Source: Herbinix sp. (GTDB lineage: Bacteria > Bacillota > Clostridia > Lachnospirales > Lachnospiraceae). From it: a DNA stretch of 45,457 bases. Within the stretch, counting starts at the first letter, position 1. Each line of letters begins with the position of its first letter. This document shows positions 18,285 to 26,471 of this stretch, one piece after another. The DNA lies in assembly GCA_029256105.1 (NCBI GenBank), contig JAQSYO010000031.1, positions 1 to 45,457 on the forward strand, read 5' to 3'. Under the pieces are notes generated by a model, which ran no database searches, was not told where the DNA came from, and was given only the letters and a program-made list of their open reading frames with translations. The position numbers and the translations under genes are program-made.

Positions 18285-19229
18285 TTATATTTGTAAACTT
18301 TTTTCCATAATATAATCATCCATAACATAGCCTTGTCCAATATCTGCTACCTGCGTTCCTATTTTAACAAATCCGAGATTTTCGTAAATATTTATGCTTG
18401 CTTCATTATAACGATTAACAGTGAGCCTTATTTTACCCAGTTGCATATCCTCGCAGATTTGCTGAATATATTCTAAGAATTTACGTGCGTAACCCCTGCC
18501 GCGATATTTTTTTGCTATGTATAGCTTGCTTAGGAAAAGTGAATCATTATCTTCTCGTATCGCGATATATCCAACATTTCCTCCTAAACTGGATATCATA
18601 TAGTATTGGTAGCCTTCTTCGTTTATCTGCTTGTTCATGGCTCTCACTGATTGAAACTTGTCGATCATGTAATTAACTTGATCCTTACCAATTATAGTTT
18701 CGTAATGCTCGTGCCAAATTTCCTCTGCCAAGGAGGCTACATCCCTAATCTGTTCCTCGTTTACTACTTTCTCAAACGTTATTGCATATAGAACTCGTTC
18801 AATAATCTCAGCTGCATCCTTCACTAACTGATCACAAGGTCTGGTGTTGTAATATAGATCCGTCCTTTTCTGAGGGGTAGTATCCTTCCCCTCTTCTTTC
18901 TCCAACCCTAATAATTCTCTGCAAATGATTGATTCGTTTCTAATTTTGAATTCTCCTGATAATTTTTGAACAACATCATAATTATATTTCTTACCATCAT
19001 CATCCATTTTCTTAGCGGTACCGGTCTCTAAGCCTGCAATCATACACATACCTGAAACTGCTCCGCAGATTTCGCGCATTCGACCTACTCCTCCTCCGAA
19101 GGAGGTTGATAGCTTTAATGCGGTATCTTTGTCAATACCATACAAATCACTGTAAGCTGCGAAAATGGATTGAGAACAGTTATAACCCTCTTTAAAAAGC
19201 TTCTCAGCTAGTTCAACTCTCTTTGTCAT
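18285..19229 (-). CDS. C_GCAxxG_C_C-type redox domain fused to a GNAT acetyltransferase
   Basis: The product is 314 residues from the ATG at 19229 (AAGGAGG 6 bases upstream). Residues about 1-140 match the C_GCAxxG_C_C family, with the conserved Cys positions in YNCSQSIFAAYSD and FGGGVGRMREICGAVSG and a later Cys in ICRELLG and RPCDQLV. Residues about 150-314 form a GNAT domain with the acetyl-CoA loop YRGRGYARKFLEYIQQ and the C-terminal ASINIYENLGFVKIG. The N-terminal family is of unknown, probably redox, function; GNAT enzymes move acetyl groups to amines. The fusion suggests linked activities, but the substrate is unknown. No frameshift is needed to join the halves. Confidence 0.85.
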   Translation of the reverse strand: MTKRVELAEKLFKEGYNCSQSIFAAYSDLYGIDKDTALKLSTSFGGGVGRMREICGAVSGMCMIAGLETGTAKKMDDDGKKYNYDVVQKLSGEFKIRNESIICRELLGLEKEEGKDTTPQKRTDLYYNTRPCDQLVKDAAEIIERVLYAITFEKVVNEEQIRDVASLAEEIWHEHYETIIGKDQVNYMIDKFQSVRAMNKQINEEGYQYYMISSLGGNVGYIAIREDNDSLFLSKLYIAKKYRGRGYARKFLEYIQQICEDMQLGKIRLTVNRYNEASINIYENLGFVKIGTQVADIGQGYVMDDYIMEKSLQI

Positions 19230-19304
19230 TATAAGCCTCCTTTTGCTCACTGTACGGGTATTTTGAATTAATTGTCATATCCGTAAATTAATTACTTTCA
19301 CTTC

Positions 19305-20507
19305 TTATATACGTTTTGTATCATAATCCGGTCTTTTGCAGAACACGCGGTCTCTGGACATTACCTGTTGGTACACTTTCTCCACTTGATAAGCAAACTC
19401 TTGGGTAGAATATTTCTTTACCTTATTCACGGCATTGTCACTGTAATTGGTGGTCTTGTCCAAGAATAAAATTTGATCCAGTCCATGGAACAAGCCCTGC
19501 GTTTCGGTAAAGGAATAACCATTTTTGCCTTCCTCCAGAATATCCTCCAAGCATTTATCCGCTCTTGCTACTATGGGTAATCCAGAAGCCATCGCCTCAA
19601 TGTAGGTTAGTCCTTGGGTTTCACTACGAGAAGCACTGATAAATACATCTCCAAGTTGATAAAATAATCCGATGGTATCCCAAGGTTGTGAACCAGTGAA
19701 TACGAAGCGCTCCACTAAACCCATCACTTGTACCAGATTCTCCAGCTTCTCGAGCGCAGGACCACTTCCAACAATAACAAATTTTACTGACTCTCTATTT
19801 TTCATATATTCTGGCATCGCATTTATAATTTCTTCGATATTCTTCTCTTGTGATACGCGGCCAATATATAGAAGCACCTTATCCTGAGGATTTATATCAT
19901 ATTTCATTTTTAAGGCCTTAACATCCTCTACAGAATAATGGTTGCGCGCAAATTTGCTCAAATCAATACCTGTTGGTACTACGGATATATCCTTATGAAC
20001 ACTATAGGTCATCAAAAGTTCCTTTGTTTTCTCTGTTGGAACAATAACCTGTTCTACTGTATTACAGCAAACCTTAGAATAGGTTCTGGCAAATGCTTTT
20101 GCTCTTCGATCCAATGCTTTAAAATGCGTTAAATAATGTGTATAATCCTCGTATATCGTATGATAGGTGTGAACGATTGGAAGCCTTAGTTCTCTGGCCA
20201 TGATACGACCAAAAATACCAAGCGAAAACTCAGTATGCGTATGAATTATATCAAGACCTAACTTTTTAATAATATGAGCCAATTTAGGCTGATAAAATAA
20301 TCCAACCCTACGTTCGGATATAAAAATAAAAGGCATACTAGGGACACGAAATACATTATGCTCATATTCCGGTGCTCCCGGTGTTGTAGTCGTAAAAACA
20401 TAGACATTATGACCCCTATTTTCAAGCTCAGCTTTTAACATATAGACAGATGTTGCAACTCCATTAATTTCGGGATAATAGGTCTCCGAAAATAAACCGA
20501 TATTCAT
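19305..20507 (-). CDS. GT4-family glycosyltransferase, probably diacylglycerol glucosyltransferase
   Basis: This 400-residue protein has the two-domain GT-B layout. The start MNIGLFSETYYPEINGVA is like the lipid glucosyltransferases (alMGS group) that make monoglucosyl-diacylglycerol. The GT4 C-terminal donor site is present: the KVLLYIGRVSQEKN loop, and the SRSETQGLTYIEAMASG EX7E motif near residue 318. It would act at the inner membrane face on diacylglycerol using UDP-glucose; a lipid substrate is inferred from the similarity only. It is a single-gene unit with its own promoter. Confidence 0.85.
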   Translation of the reverse strand: MNIGLFSETYYPEINGVATSVYMLKAELENRGHNVYVFTTTTPGAPEYEHNVFRVPSMPFIFISERRVGLFYQPKLAHIIKKLGLDIIHTHTEFSLGIFGRIMARELRLPIVHTYHTIYEDYTHYLTHFKALDRRAKAFARTYSKVCCNTVEQVIVPTEKTKELLMTYSVHKDISVVPTGIDLSKFARNHYSVEDVKALKMKYDINPQDKVLLYIGRVSQEKNIEEIINAMPEYMKNRESVKFVIVGSGPALEKLENLVQVMGLVERFVFTGSQPWDTIGLFYQLGDVFISASRSETQGLTYIEAMASGLPIVARADKCLEDILEEGKNGYSFTETQGLFHGLDQILFLDKTTNYSDNAVNKVKKYSTQEFAYQVEKVYQQVMSRDRVFCKRPDYDTKRI

Positions 20508-20556
20508 TGTAATTTCCTACCTTTCCCACATATACATAATTCTCACAACCCTTTTC

Positions 20557-20585
20557 ATCATAAAAGATTTAAAGTTAAAAGTAAA
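20557..20585 (-). promoter_or_regulatory. Promoter of the GT4 glycosyltransferase gene
   Basis: On the minus strand TTTACT (20580-20585) is 17 bases from TATGAT (20557-20562). It is 50 bases from the start codon. Confidence 0.55.
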
Positions 20586-21130
20586 GGTAATATTCGTAAA
20601 TAATATACATTTCAATATAAAAACAGGATACCCGAAAAGATCAAAAATGAACCTCACTTCATTCCAGTTGTAGCTTTTATTTATTTCATTCCAGGATTAA
20701 TAAATCATTTAAAAAGTGAAATATCTGAACATGTTATTATCATTTCTCGTTTAAAAGATTATTGTAATTTACTAATAACAGCAATTTTAATGGGTTCCTC
20801 TATATTATTATCATTATTGAATAATTTTACGCCAAGTGCAACATACTTTCATACAGGCTCAAATACTTTCTCAATAAAGTCTTCTAAGATTAGTATCCCA
20901 TACGCTTAGTACGAAGTACGTCCACTGATCCCCATTGGATTAATTACTTTGTCAACTACTTCCTAGGTATAAAAAACCTCGGGATAATAAGCTTTTCCTT
21001 ACTTTTTGTTTACAAGCAGTTAGCAAAATTTTCAATTTTATAGAATTTTTACTTTATTTTTTACATGAATCGAATTATAATGAAATTATAGTATATAATT
21101 ATATATAAAATGGAAAGGAAGATGTAGCAT
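20586..21130. other. AT-rich intergenic region with a decayed open stretch
   Basis: No supported gene is seen. A plus-strand frame is open from about 20610 to 20908 with a hydrophobic stretch but has no credible start or ribosome site, so it could be a relic of a membrane-protein gene. The end of the region must hold the promoter for the small acidic protein, but its elements are not clear-cut. Confidence 0.4.
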
Positions 21131-21412
21131 ATGAAAAAGCTTGGAAAGTTTATTTTTGGTACTATCACTGTAGCTTCAGCTGCAGCCGGTGCCTATTATC
21201 TCTATAAGAATTATATTAAAAAGGATTCTTCCGACGATTTTGATGATTTTGAAGATGATTTTGAGGATTTCGATACAGAAGATGATTCTGATGAAGATTC
21301 AAGAGAATACGTGTCAATTAATATAAGTACACCTACAGGAAATTCTAAGGAAGCTGATGAGGATATTACAGCACCGCATGAAGAGGATTTCGATCCAGAA
21401 GACGAGTTATAA
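21131..21412 (+). CDS. Small membrane-anchored acidic protein
   Basis: The product is 93 residues. A basic start (MKKLGKF) leads into one membrane helix (about 8-26). The rest is very acidic: runs such as DDFDDFEDDFEDFD (about 35-48) and a C-terminal EEDFDPEDEL. A GGAAAGGAAG lies upstream of the ATG. Small anchored acidic proteins of this type are common and uncharacterised in Lachnospiraceae; possible roles include metal binding or protein docking. Similarity by eye is to no named family. Confidence 0.75.
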   Translation: MKKLGKFIFGTITVASAAAGAYYLYKNYIKKDSSDDFDDFEDDFEDFDTEDDSDEDSREYVSINISTPTGNSKEADEDITAPHEEDFDPEDEL

Positions 21413-21452
21413 ACATTTCTTACGATTAAAGTTTCAACATTCAAAGTGCTTG

Positions 21453-21507
21453 AAAGGGTTCTTGCAAATAACTCCTTATTTTACGGTGTTATTGCAAGAA
21501 CCCTTTT
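21453..21507. terminator. Bidirectional terminator
   Basis: AAAGGGTTCTTGCAAaTAAC pairs with GTTAT TGCAAGAACCCTTT (one bulge) around a loop of 15 bases, with T-runs on both sides. It lies between the convergent acidic-protein gene and the anti-sigma gene. Confidence 0.88.
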
Positions 21508-21525
21508 TAATTTACTATTAAAGAT

Positions 21526-22551
21526 CTACTCACTATATTTCTGATAAAACTCATCTAGATTTTGTTTAAAAACATCTGGATCTTCTACATTATAGATCAC
21601 TTCGCTAACCGTATCCCCTTCTGTATACCGGACGATAAGATTTTGCCCAACTATCAAGGTATATAGAGACTCCGGCTCTGGACTTTTTACTTCTACCGTA
21701 TAATTTTGGTTGGAAGTATTCTCTGTTCCATAGGTAAACGTATATTTATCCATCACCGAATAAAAATCTTGAATTGCCGTTTGATCAGTCAGAGATACCG
21801 AAGTATTATTAACCTCATCTTTGATTGTTAAATATTGTGCCTGCTCCGGGTCTGGTAGGAATATTTCCCGGAAGGTTAATATGTTGGTCCCATCGTTATT
21901 TCTCAACGCCATCGAAAGTTTCGGCTGTGCTACGTCTGCAACCTCTAAATCTGCATCCGAAGATCCTGCACTATTCTCTGAAGCGGCCTCTCCTGCACTA
22001 ATATCTTTCGATTTTGCTGTATCCTCTGCTGTAATGGTATATTGAACTGATGCTTCTGGGGCAGTTGTTTCTGAAGCAGCTGATTCTGTAGTATCCACTG
22101 CTGCCGAGCTTGCAAAAGTATTATCACTTGTAGCTGCTTCTTGCGTGTTACTCGAATTCGTATCTGCATCTGTTGATTTTACAGTGGCACCATCATAAGC
22201 AATCTTCTGTTCTGAACTCAAATTGCTCGAATCACCCTTTTGACCTCCAAAGGGTACTTGCTTAATAACATTAAAACCGACTGCTACAATTAAAACCGCT
22301 GCTGCTACTCCAGCAAAACCACGAACGTATCTGTTCCATGGAATAACTTTCTTACTAGTTACATTTGAGTCTACTTGCTGCTCCTTATTTTCCGCCGGTT
22401 GTGCCTTAATTGCTGCCAGCGTTCTATTAATTAAATCCTCTGAGACATTAATTCCGCTTAAGTCAAGAGAAGTGTTCAGATGTGATTTGATATTCAATTC
22501 ATCCATTTCTAACTCATTTTGTTTCTCATTTTTCTTATCGTTAAATTTCAT
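21526..22551 (-). CDS. Putative anti-sigma factor (single-pass membrane protein)
   Basis: This 341-residue protein has a cytosolic N-terminus (about 1-75), one membrane helix (about 77-96, FAGVAAAVLIVAVGFNVI), a Ser/Thr/Ala-rich extracellular stalk (about 105-205), and a C-terminal beta-rich domain. It starts inside the sigma-factor gene: ATGAAATTTAA is shared over 11 bases, a classic sigma/anti-sigma overlap. It would hold the ECF factor until a signal is sensed outside. No HxxxCxxC zinc motif is visible. The role is inferred from position and topology, not from a known family domain. Confidence 0.75.
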   Translation of the reverse strand: MKFNDKKNEKQNELEMDELNIKSHLNTSLDLSGINVSEDLINRTLAAIKAQPAENKEQQVDSNVTSKKVIPWNRYVRGFAGVAAAVLIVAVGFNVIKQVPFGGQKGDSSNLSSEQKIAYDGATVKSTDADTNSSNTQEAATSDNTFASSAAVDTTESAASETTAPEASVQYTITAEDTAKSKDISAGEAASENSAGSSDADLEVADVAQPKLSMALRNNDGTNILTFREIFLPDPEQAQYLTIKDEVNNTSVSLTDQTAIQDFYSVMDKYTFTYGTENTSNQNYTVEVKSPEPESLYTLIVGQNLIVRYTEGDTVSEVIYNVEDPDVFKQNLDEFYQKYSE

Positions 22552-23089
22552 CTGAAATCCTCCCCTCCAATACTGATTTTAGCTTCTGTCTAGCCCTTGA
22601 TAGCCGGCTTTTAGCGGTTCCTTCTGCAATGTTCAAGGCTGCTGCCGCTTCGGTAATCGTCATCTCCTGAAAATAAACACAGAGTACAACATCCTTATAT
22701 TTCGCCGGTAAGGAAAGAACCGATTTCTTAATCAATTCCTTCGTATCCTGTTTTTCCACTTCGTCATAATCAGATTCACTAATAATTGCATCCTCTTGGT
22801 ACTCCATCATTGGTACCACACGCCGGTTATAAGCACTCTTTAAATAGTCCTTACACGTATTGATTGCAATCCGTATAATCCAAGTCTTAATGCTGGAATT
22901 TCCTTCAAAGGTTGAAAGCTTTTGATTCACCTTAATAAACACATCTTGAAAAATGTCCTCTGCCGTATGAATATCCTTGACGTACATATATGCCGTTCGC
23001 AACACATCGTTACCATATTGCCGAATAAGGTATTCTATATCATAAGCAGGCAATTCTTCTAAGAGGTCATTTTGCATATCCTTCTGCAT
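22541..23089 (-). CDS. ECF-family RNA polymerase sigma factor
   Basis: This 182-residue sigma factor has both ECF regions: region 2 with VLRTAYMYVKDIHTAEDIFQ and IKTWIIRIAINTCKDYL (about 30-87), and region 4 with LSLPAKYKDVVLCVYFQEM plus the helix-turn-helix ITEAAAALNIAEGTAKSRLS (about 122-165). It directs RNA polymerase to promoters of an unknown regulon. The ATG has a GGGGG 8 bases upstream. It heads a two-gene operon with the anti-sigma factor. Confidence 0.95.
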   Translation of the reverse strand: MQKDMQNDLLEELPAYDIEYLIRQYGNDVLRTAYMYVKDIHTAEDIFQDVFIKVNQKLSTFEGNSSIKTWIIRIAINTCKDYLKSAYNRRVVPMMEYQEDAIISESDYDEVEKQDTKELIKKSVLSLPAKYKDVVLCVYFQEMTITEAAAALNIAEGTAKSRLSRARQKLKSVLEGRISDEI

Positions 23090-23337
23090 CCTATTATCCC
23101 CCTATACTATACCTTTTAATTATCGTCTGTCTGAATTTTGTGCATAACTACAATATAGTATACATGTACCGATAGACGATGTAAATGATAAAATGGATGC
23201 ACCGGGAACCATCTTCCCTTCTTAATGATTAGACGCGGGTACCCAGCGGACCGTTCCATAAAATGTGCTTAATTTTATATGCATTTTTTGTCAAAACCTA
23301 TAACCTTCTTTCAGTATTATGTCTTTCACAATCTGAC
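23090..23337. other. Intergenic region before the first paired palindromic element
   Basis: No gene is seen. It should contain the promoter of the ECF sigma gene, but no clear pair of boxes was found; a GATAAT box at about 23116-23121 (minus strand) is a weak candidate. Confidence 0.3.
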
Positions 23338-23611
23338 GGGAGTAGGGGGGAGTGGGAGGTACCTTATGAGAACTGTTGTCTGCAATCGATTGTACTAACC
23401 ATAGAAGAGATAGAAATAAAAATGGATAGCATTCATAGAAAATTTGTAGGTCGGTGCAAATGGACATCCGTGTCCATTGCACCTAAATCCGCCTTCCATG
23501 GCGGATTTCCCTTAGTTTGAGTTCATTTTTATTTCTATCTCTTCTATGCTAAGTACAATTACGATTTTGACATATGTTTTCATAAGGTACCTCCCACTCC
23601 CCCCTGCTCCC
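23338..23611 (-). ncRNA. Covarying palindromic element, copy 1 (candidate structured RNA or foldback DNA)
   Basis: This 274-base near-palindrome is read on the minus strand by analogy with copy 2. From outside in: a G-rich outer stem (23338-23371 with 23580-23611); a conserved arm block (23548-23568, with its partner 23381-23398); a perfect 24-bp stem (23401-23424 with 23524-23547); then two core hairpins (23485-23508 and 23453-23483). The core and the spacings match copy 2 at 26156-26455, while the stem sequences differ with paired changes. No long ORF, transposase or known RNA family is recognised. RNA status and strand are inferences; the structure itself is clear. Confidence 0.7.
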
Positions 23612-23925
23612 TGATCTAGGTATCGTAAAATTCTTTTAAAGATTGAAACAAAGTAGTGCTCTTCATTTCATCAGAAGAGTAAAGTAATATTCAGATTAAT
23701 TGATAAATTTATTCAAAGTTACTTTTTCATTTGCCATCCTAACCACTCATGCGTTCCAATATGCCCTCAGATTTCACAACCTGAGTGCTTAACATATATT
23801 GTCAAAACGTGATGGTAATTTAAATGTATTTGAATTATAATGTTTGTATTGTTTGTAGTTAGGTCAAAATTGATTATGATAACGAATTAATGGCTATTTA
23901 TATACAAAAGGGAATGGAAGATATT
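23612..23925. other. Intergenic region upstream of the small-gene block
   Basis: It is AT-rich, and no gene or clear terminator is seen. It leads into the DUF3784-like gene, and a possible promoter is not distinct. Confidence 0.3.
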
Positions 23926-24273
23926 ATGGATGATTTTATAGAAACACATATTGGTACAATTAGCTGTATTATCATGGGTATTAGTAACGCTTTAATAGTA
24001 ATTCCGTTTGCAATATGGAAAGGTAAAGCCGCAGTTCTTATCAGTGGTTTTAATTCGATTCCTAAAGAGGAAAGAAATAAATATGATACCGATAAAATGA
24101 GTAAGGATATGTTGAATTCCATGACTATACTTACTTTAATATGGATTGTAGGTGCAGTGTTATCATTACTAAATCAATATTTTACAATTTTAGTATTAGT
24201 CGTTTGCCTTATTATATTTTTAAAAGACGTACATTTAGATAATGAGAAGGCATTTGGTAAATATAAGAAATGA
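23926..24273 (+). CDS. DUF3784-like small membrane protein
   Basis: The product is 115 residues from the ATG at 23926, which has GGAAG 6 bases upstream; two upstream in-frame ATGs (23890, 23914) have poorly spaced ribosome sites. It has three membrane helices (about 10-29, 61-83 and 85-101). Between the first and second is the segment LISGFNSIPKEERNKYD, leading to MSKDM, which is the pattern of DUF3784 proteins. The function of that family is unknown. It is the first of four small plus-strand genes lying between the two palindromic elements. Confidence 0.8.
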   Translation: MDDFIETHIGTISCIIMGISNALIVIPFAIWKGKAAVLISGFNSIPKEERNKYDTDKMSKDMLNSMTILTLIWIVGAVLSLLNQYFTILVLVVCLIIFLKDVHLDNEKAFGKYKK

Positions 24274-24365
24274 GTACCGAAAGAATCAAATATAAACATC
24301 CGGGCTGATTAAATTGTGTAGTAAAAGTAATTTAAAGTATTTAATTAAAATTAGGAGGTAATATT

Positions 24366-24590
24366 ATGAAGAGATTTATATTTGGTGCGATGCTAGTGTT
24401 TATAGGTTTTATATTTTCTGCATTTTGCTTTATTTATGCAGTCATGAATCCTTGGGACTATAATGGAATTACAGGTTTAAAAGGCGCTTTTCTTGGAACA
24501 TATACAGGAACTCCTTTTGTAATTTCAATAATAATATTGGTTATAGGTCTTTTGATTTGCTTTTATGAAGCATATATAAGTAAAAAATAG
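24366..24590 (+). CDS. Small two-helix membrane protein
   Basis: This 74-residue protein has two hydrophobic helices (about 4-27 and 49-69) with a short loop rich in Gly and Thr between them. The ribosome site AGGAGG is 7 bases from the ATG. It is not recognised as a named family. It lies in the four-gene plus-strand block. Confidence 0.75.
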   Translation: MKRFIFGAMLVFIGFIFSAFCFIYAVMNPWDYNGITGLKGAFLGTYTGTPFVISIIILVIGLLICFYEAYISKK

Positions 24591-24816
24591 AACTACAAGC
24601 TTAATGTTTCCTATTAGATGATAAGGTAGAACACAATATTTAACTAAATTGACCTATGAATCACCTATAATTAACCCAACTCCTGAGCAAGCCACCGATT
24701 TCATTATTCCAGTTAAATTTCAATTTGAACATCCTATTAATTCTTCATCTTTCCATAAATCGTCACAACAATTAGAAACGGCAATTCAAAGTAGGTATAA
24801 ACTTGGAGGTAATTTT

Positions 24817-25221
24817 ATGAAGAAGTTAATTCTTTATTTTTGCAGTGTAATTATTGTAGTTATACTAATAACCGGTATTATTATTTTTGCAACAAGAGAT
24901 TTTAATTTGACGAATAATACTGCTAATAATGATAATCCAGAGGTGTTATACAAACGAGACAATTCAATAGATTTACTAGTATACAATGATACTGCATATG
25001 TAAATGCTACAGACATTTACTGGGTTTCAGAATTGGAATTAAAAAGTGATATAAAATTAGGCGAAATTAAAAGGACTAATGTAACCAAGAAATTTAAGGA
25101 TTTCGATGCTACTGTGTTGGAAGTAGGAACAGAGGTTTATTCTGTATTGGGAAGAGGAGATTTTGTCCTCGTGAATATTGATGGTACACTCGTTTCATAT
25201 TATGCTCTTGTAGAAGGTTAA
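24817..25221 (+). CDS. Small membrane-anchored protein of unknown function
   Basis: The product is 134 residues from the ATG at 24817, with GGAGG 7 bases upstream. An upstream in-frame ATG at 24649 has no ribosome site. One N-terminal helix (about 5-26) is followed by a polar domain (about 45-134) that is beta-rich and contains YVNATDIYWVSELE. It is probably outside the cell. Its first codons and ribosome site resemble those of the preceding gene. No family is recognised. Confidence 0.75.
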   Translation: MKKLILYFCSVIIVVILITGIIIFATRDFNLTNNTANNDNPEVLYKRDNSIDLLVYNDTAYVNATDIYWVSELELKSDIKLGEIKRTNVTKKFKDFDATVLEVGTEVYSVLGRGDFVLVNIDGTLVSYYALVEG

Positions 25222-25374
25222 TATTTATATTACATTAGGCTTGTGTTACTTCGCAATCTTATATAACGCAACTCAACTGTTACAGAATGTAAATTAACGA
25301 ATGAATTGCAATTTATATAAAAAGTAGTACGTAATCGGCAATAAGTAAAACATACAATACTTCAAGGAGGTTCT

Positions 25375-25923
25375 ATGAAAATAAAGAACTATAAGAAAAT
25401 TATATTATATATTTCAACTTTGTTCTTAATTACTCTTGAGTGGTATTTACGTAACTTTACAAATGTAATTAATGGCAAGTACTCCTTAATTGGTAAAGGA
25501 ATTGACGTATTAATGATCTTATTTATTACAGTCTTACTCTATATCCTAATCACCCTGCAGATAAAGGATTTCAAGACCAAAAAGTTTAAAGTAACGAATG
25601 CTATCTTAATTCTAATCTTAATATTGCTATGTACTCAATTCATTTCTCAATGTTTTGAGAAAACTCCTAAAATCATCACTGATATAGCAGAAGGAAAGCA
25701 TTCCTCTTCCATCCAATTAAACGGTTCTACCATTATAACAGATAGCCTGTTCGGACACACTAGTTATCGCATCGGAGGTCGTACTCCTGAAGGAAAAGAA
25801 CTATCCCTTGAAGTAAGTGTCGAAGATTTTTACAATATAATGAAAGCTAACAACAATAAAACTATTCATATTAACTACTGGGAACATACCGGTACCCTAT
25901 ACAACTGGGAGCCAATCGATTAA
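25375..25923 (+). CDS. Membrane protein of unknown function
   Basis: This 182-residue protein has three hydrophobic helices (about 8-25, 42-63, 75-92), then a polar C-terminal domain of about 85 residues with beta-strand character (SYRIGGRTPEGKELSLEVSV). AGGAGG lies 6 bases before the ATG. It is the last gene of the plus-strand block before the second palindromic element. No family is recognised. Confidence 0.75.
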   Translation: MKIKNYKKIILYISTLFLITLEWYLRNFTNVINGKYSLIGKGIDVLMILFITVLLYILITLQIKDFKTKKFKVTNAILILILILLCTQFISQCFEKTPKIITDIAEGKHSSSIQLNGSTIITDSLFGHTSYRIGGRTPEGKELSLEVSVEDFYNIMKANNNKTIHINYWEHTGTLYNWEPID

Positions 25924-26035
25924 CACTATTTACTGTATTCGAAACCTTCATTAAGAAAAATTTATTGGGCCCATACAAATTTCATTTGATAAGTGAATCT
26001 CTTGTGTAACCATGAAGCAATTAAACTTACCTATC

Positions 26036-26155
26036 ATAATTAATTTCCTAAATTATAATTAATTTCCTAAATCATAATTACCTAATATAATTTCCTATTA
26101 CATAATTACCTATAATATAATTACCTATAATATAATTACCTAAATTATAATTACC
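26036..26155. repeat. AT-rich degenerate tandem repeat
   Basis: About eight imperfect units of the ATAATTACCTA and ATAATTAATTTCCTAAAT type run up to the left end of the second palindromic element. Unit length varies from 13 to 19 bases. Confidence 0.85.
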
Positions 26156-26455
26156 TATATCCCACAATCGCAGGAGCTCTCTGACTGTAGTCACCTCAAA
26201 ATCATTTTATCAAAATCGTCATTGTACTTAGCTTTGCGGTTATAAGAATTTAAATGTACGATACCGGAAGGAAAATTCGCCATGGAGGGCGAATTTAGGT
26301 GCTATGGACAAGGATGTCCATAAGCACCGACCTGTAACCTCAACTCACATAAAACTCATTTAAATTCTTATAACCACAAAGCTTAGTACAATCGATTGCC
26401 GATACATGATTTCGAGTTGACTACAGTCAGAGAGCTCTTGCGATCGTGAGCTATA
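26156..26455 (+). ncRNA. Covarying palindromic element, copy 2 (candidate structured RNA or foldback DNA)
   Basis: On the plus strand: an outer stem (26164-26203 with about 26409-26445, plus a weaker TATA-ended extension); a conserved arm block (26212-26232, partner 26381-26400); a 24-bp stem with one mismatch (26233-26256 with 26357-26380); and two core hairpins (26273-26296 with a 9-bp stem and 6-base loop, 26298-26328). The single base between the hairpins and the 28 bases after them also match copy 1. It ends 17 bases past the stop of the ABC exporter gene on the opposite strand. It is not recognised as a known family. Confidence 0.7.
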
Positions 26456-26471
26456 AACTACATCTCTTATC

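Noticed and set aside
20610..20908. A hydrophobic open stretch on the plus strand
   Set aside because: There is no start codon with a ribosome site and no recognisable family; it is noted only as a possible relic.
23263..23520. An 85-codon plus-strand reading frame
   Set aside because: It covers the left half and core of the first paired palindromic element and has no start signal; its sequence follows from the hairpin.
24649..24816. A 56-codon N-terminal extension of the small membrane-anchored protein
   Set aside because: The upstream ATG lacks a ribosome site, whereas the ATG at 24817 has a strong GGAGG and starts a membrane helix.
23338..26455. The palindromic elements as ordinary insertion sequences
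   Set aside because: No transposase frame or remnant is inside either element, and the arms differ between copies while their pairing is kept.
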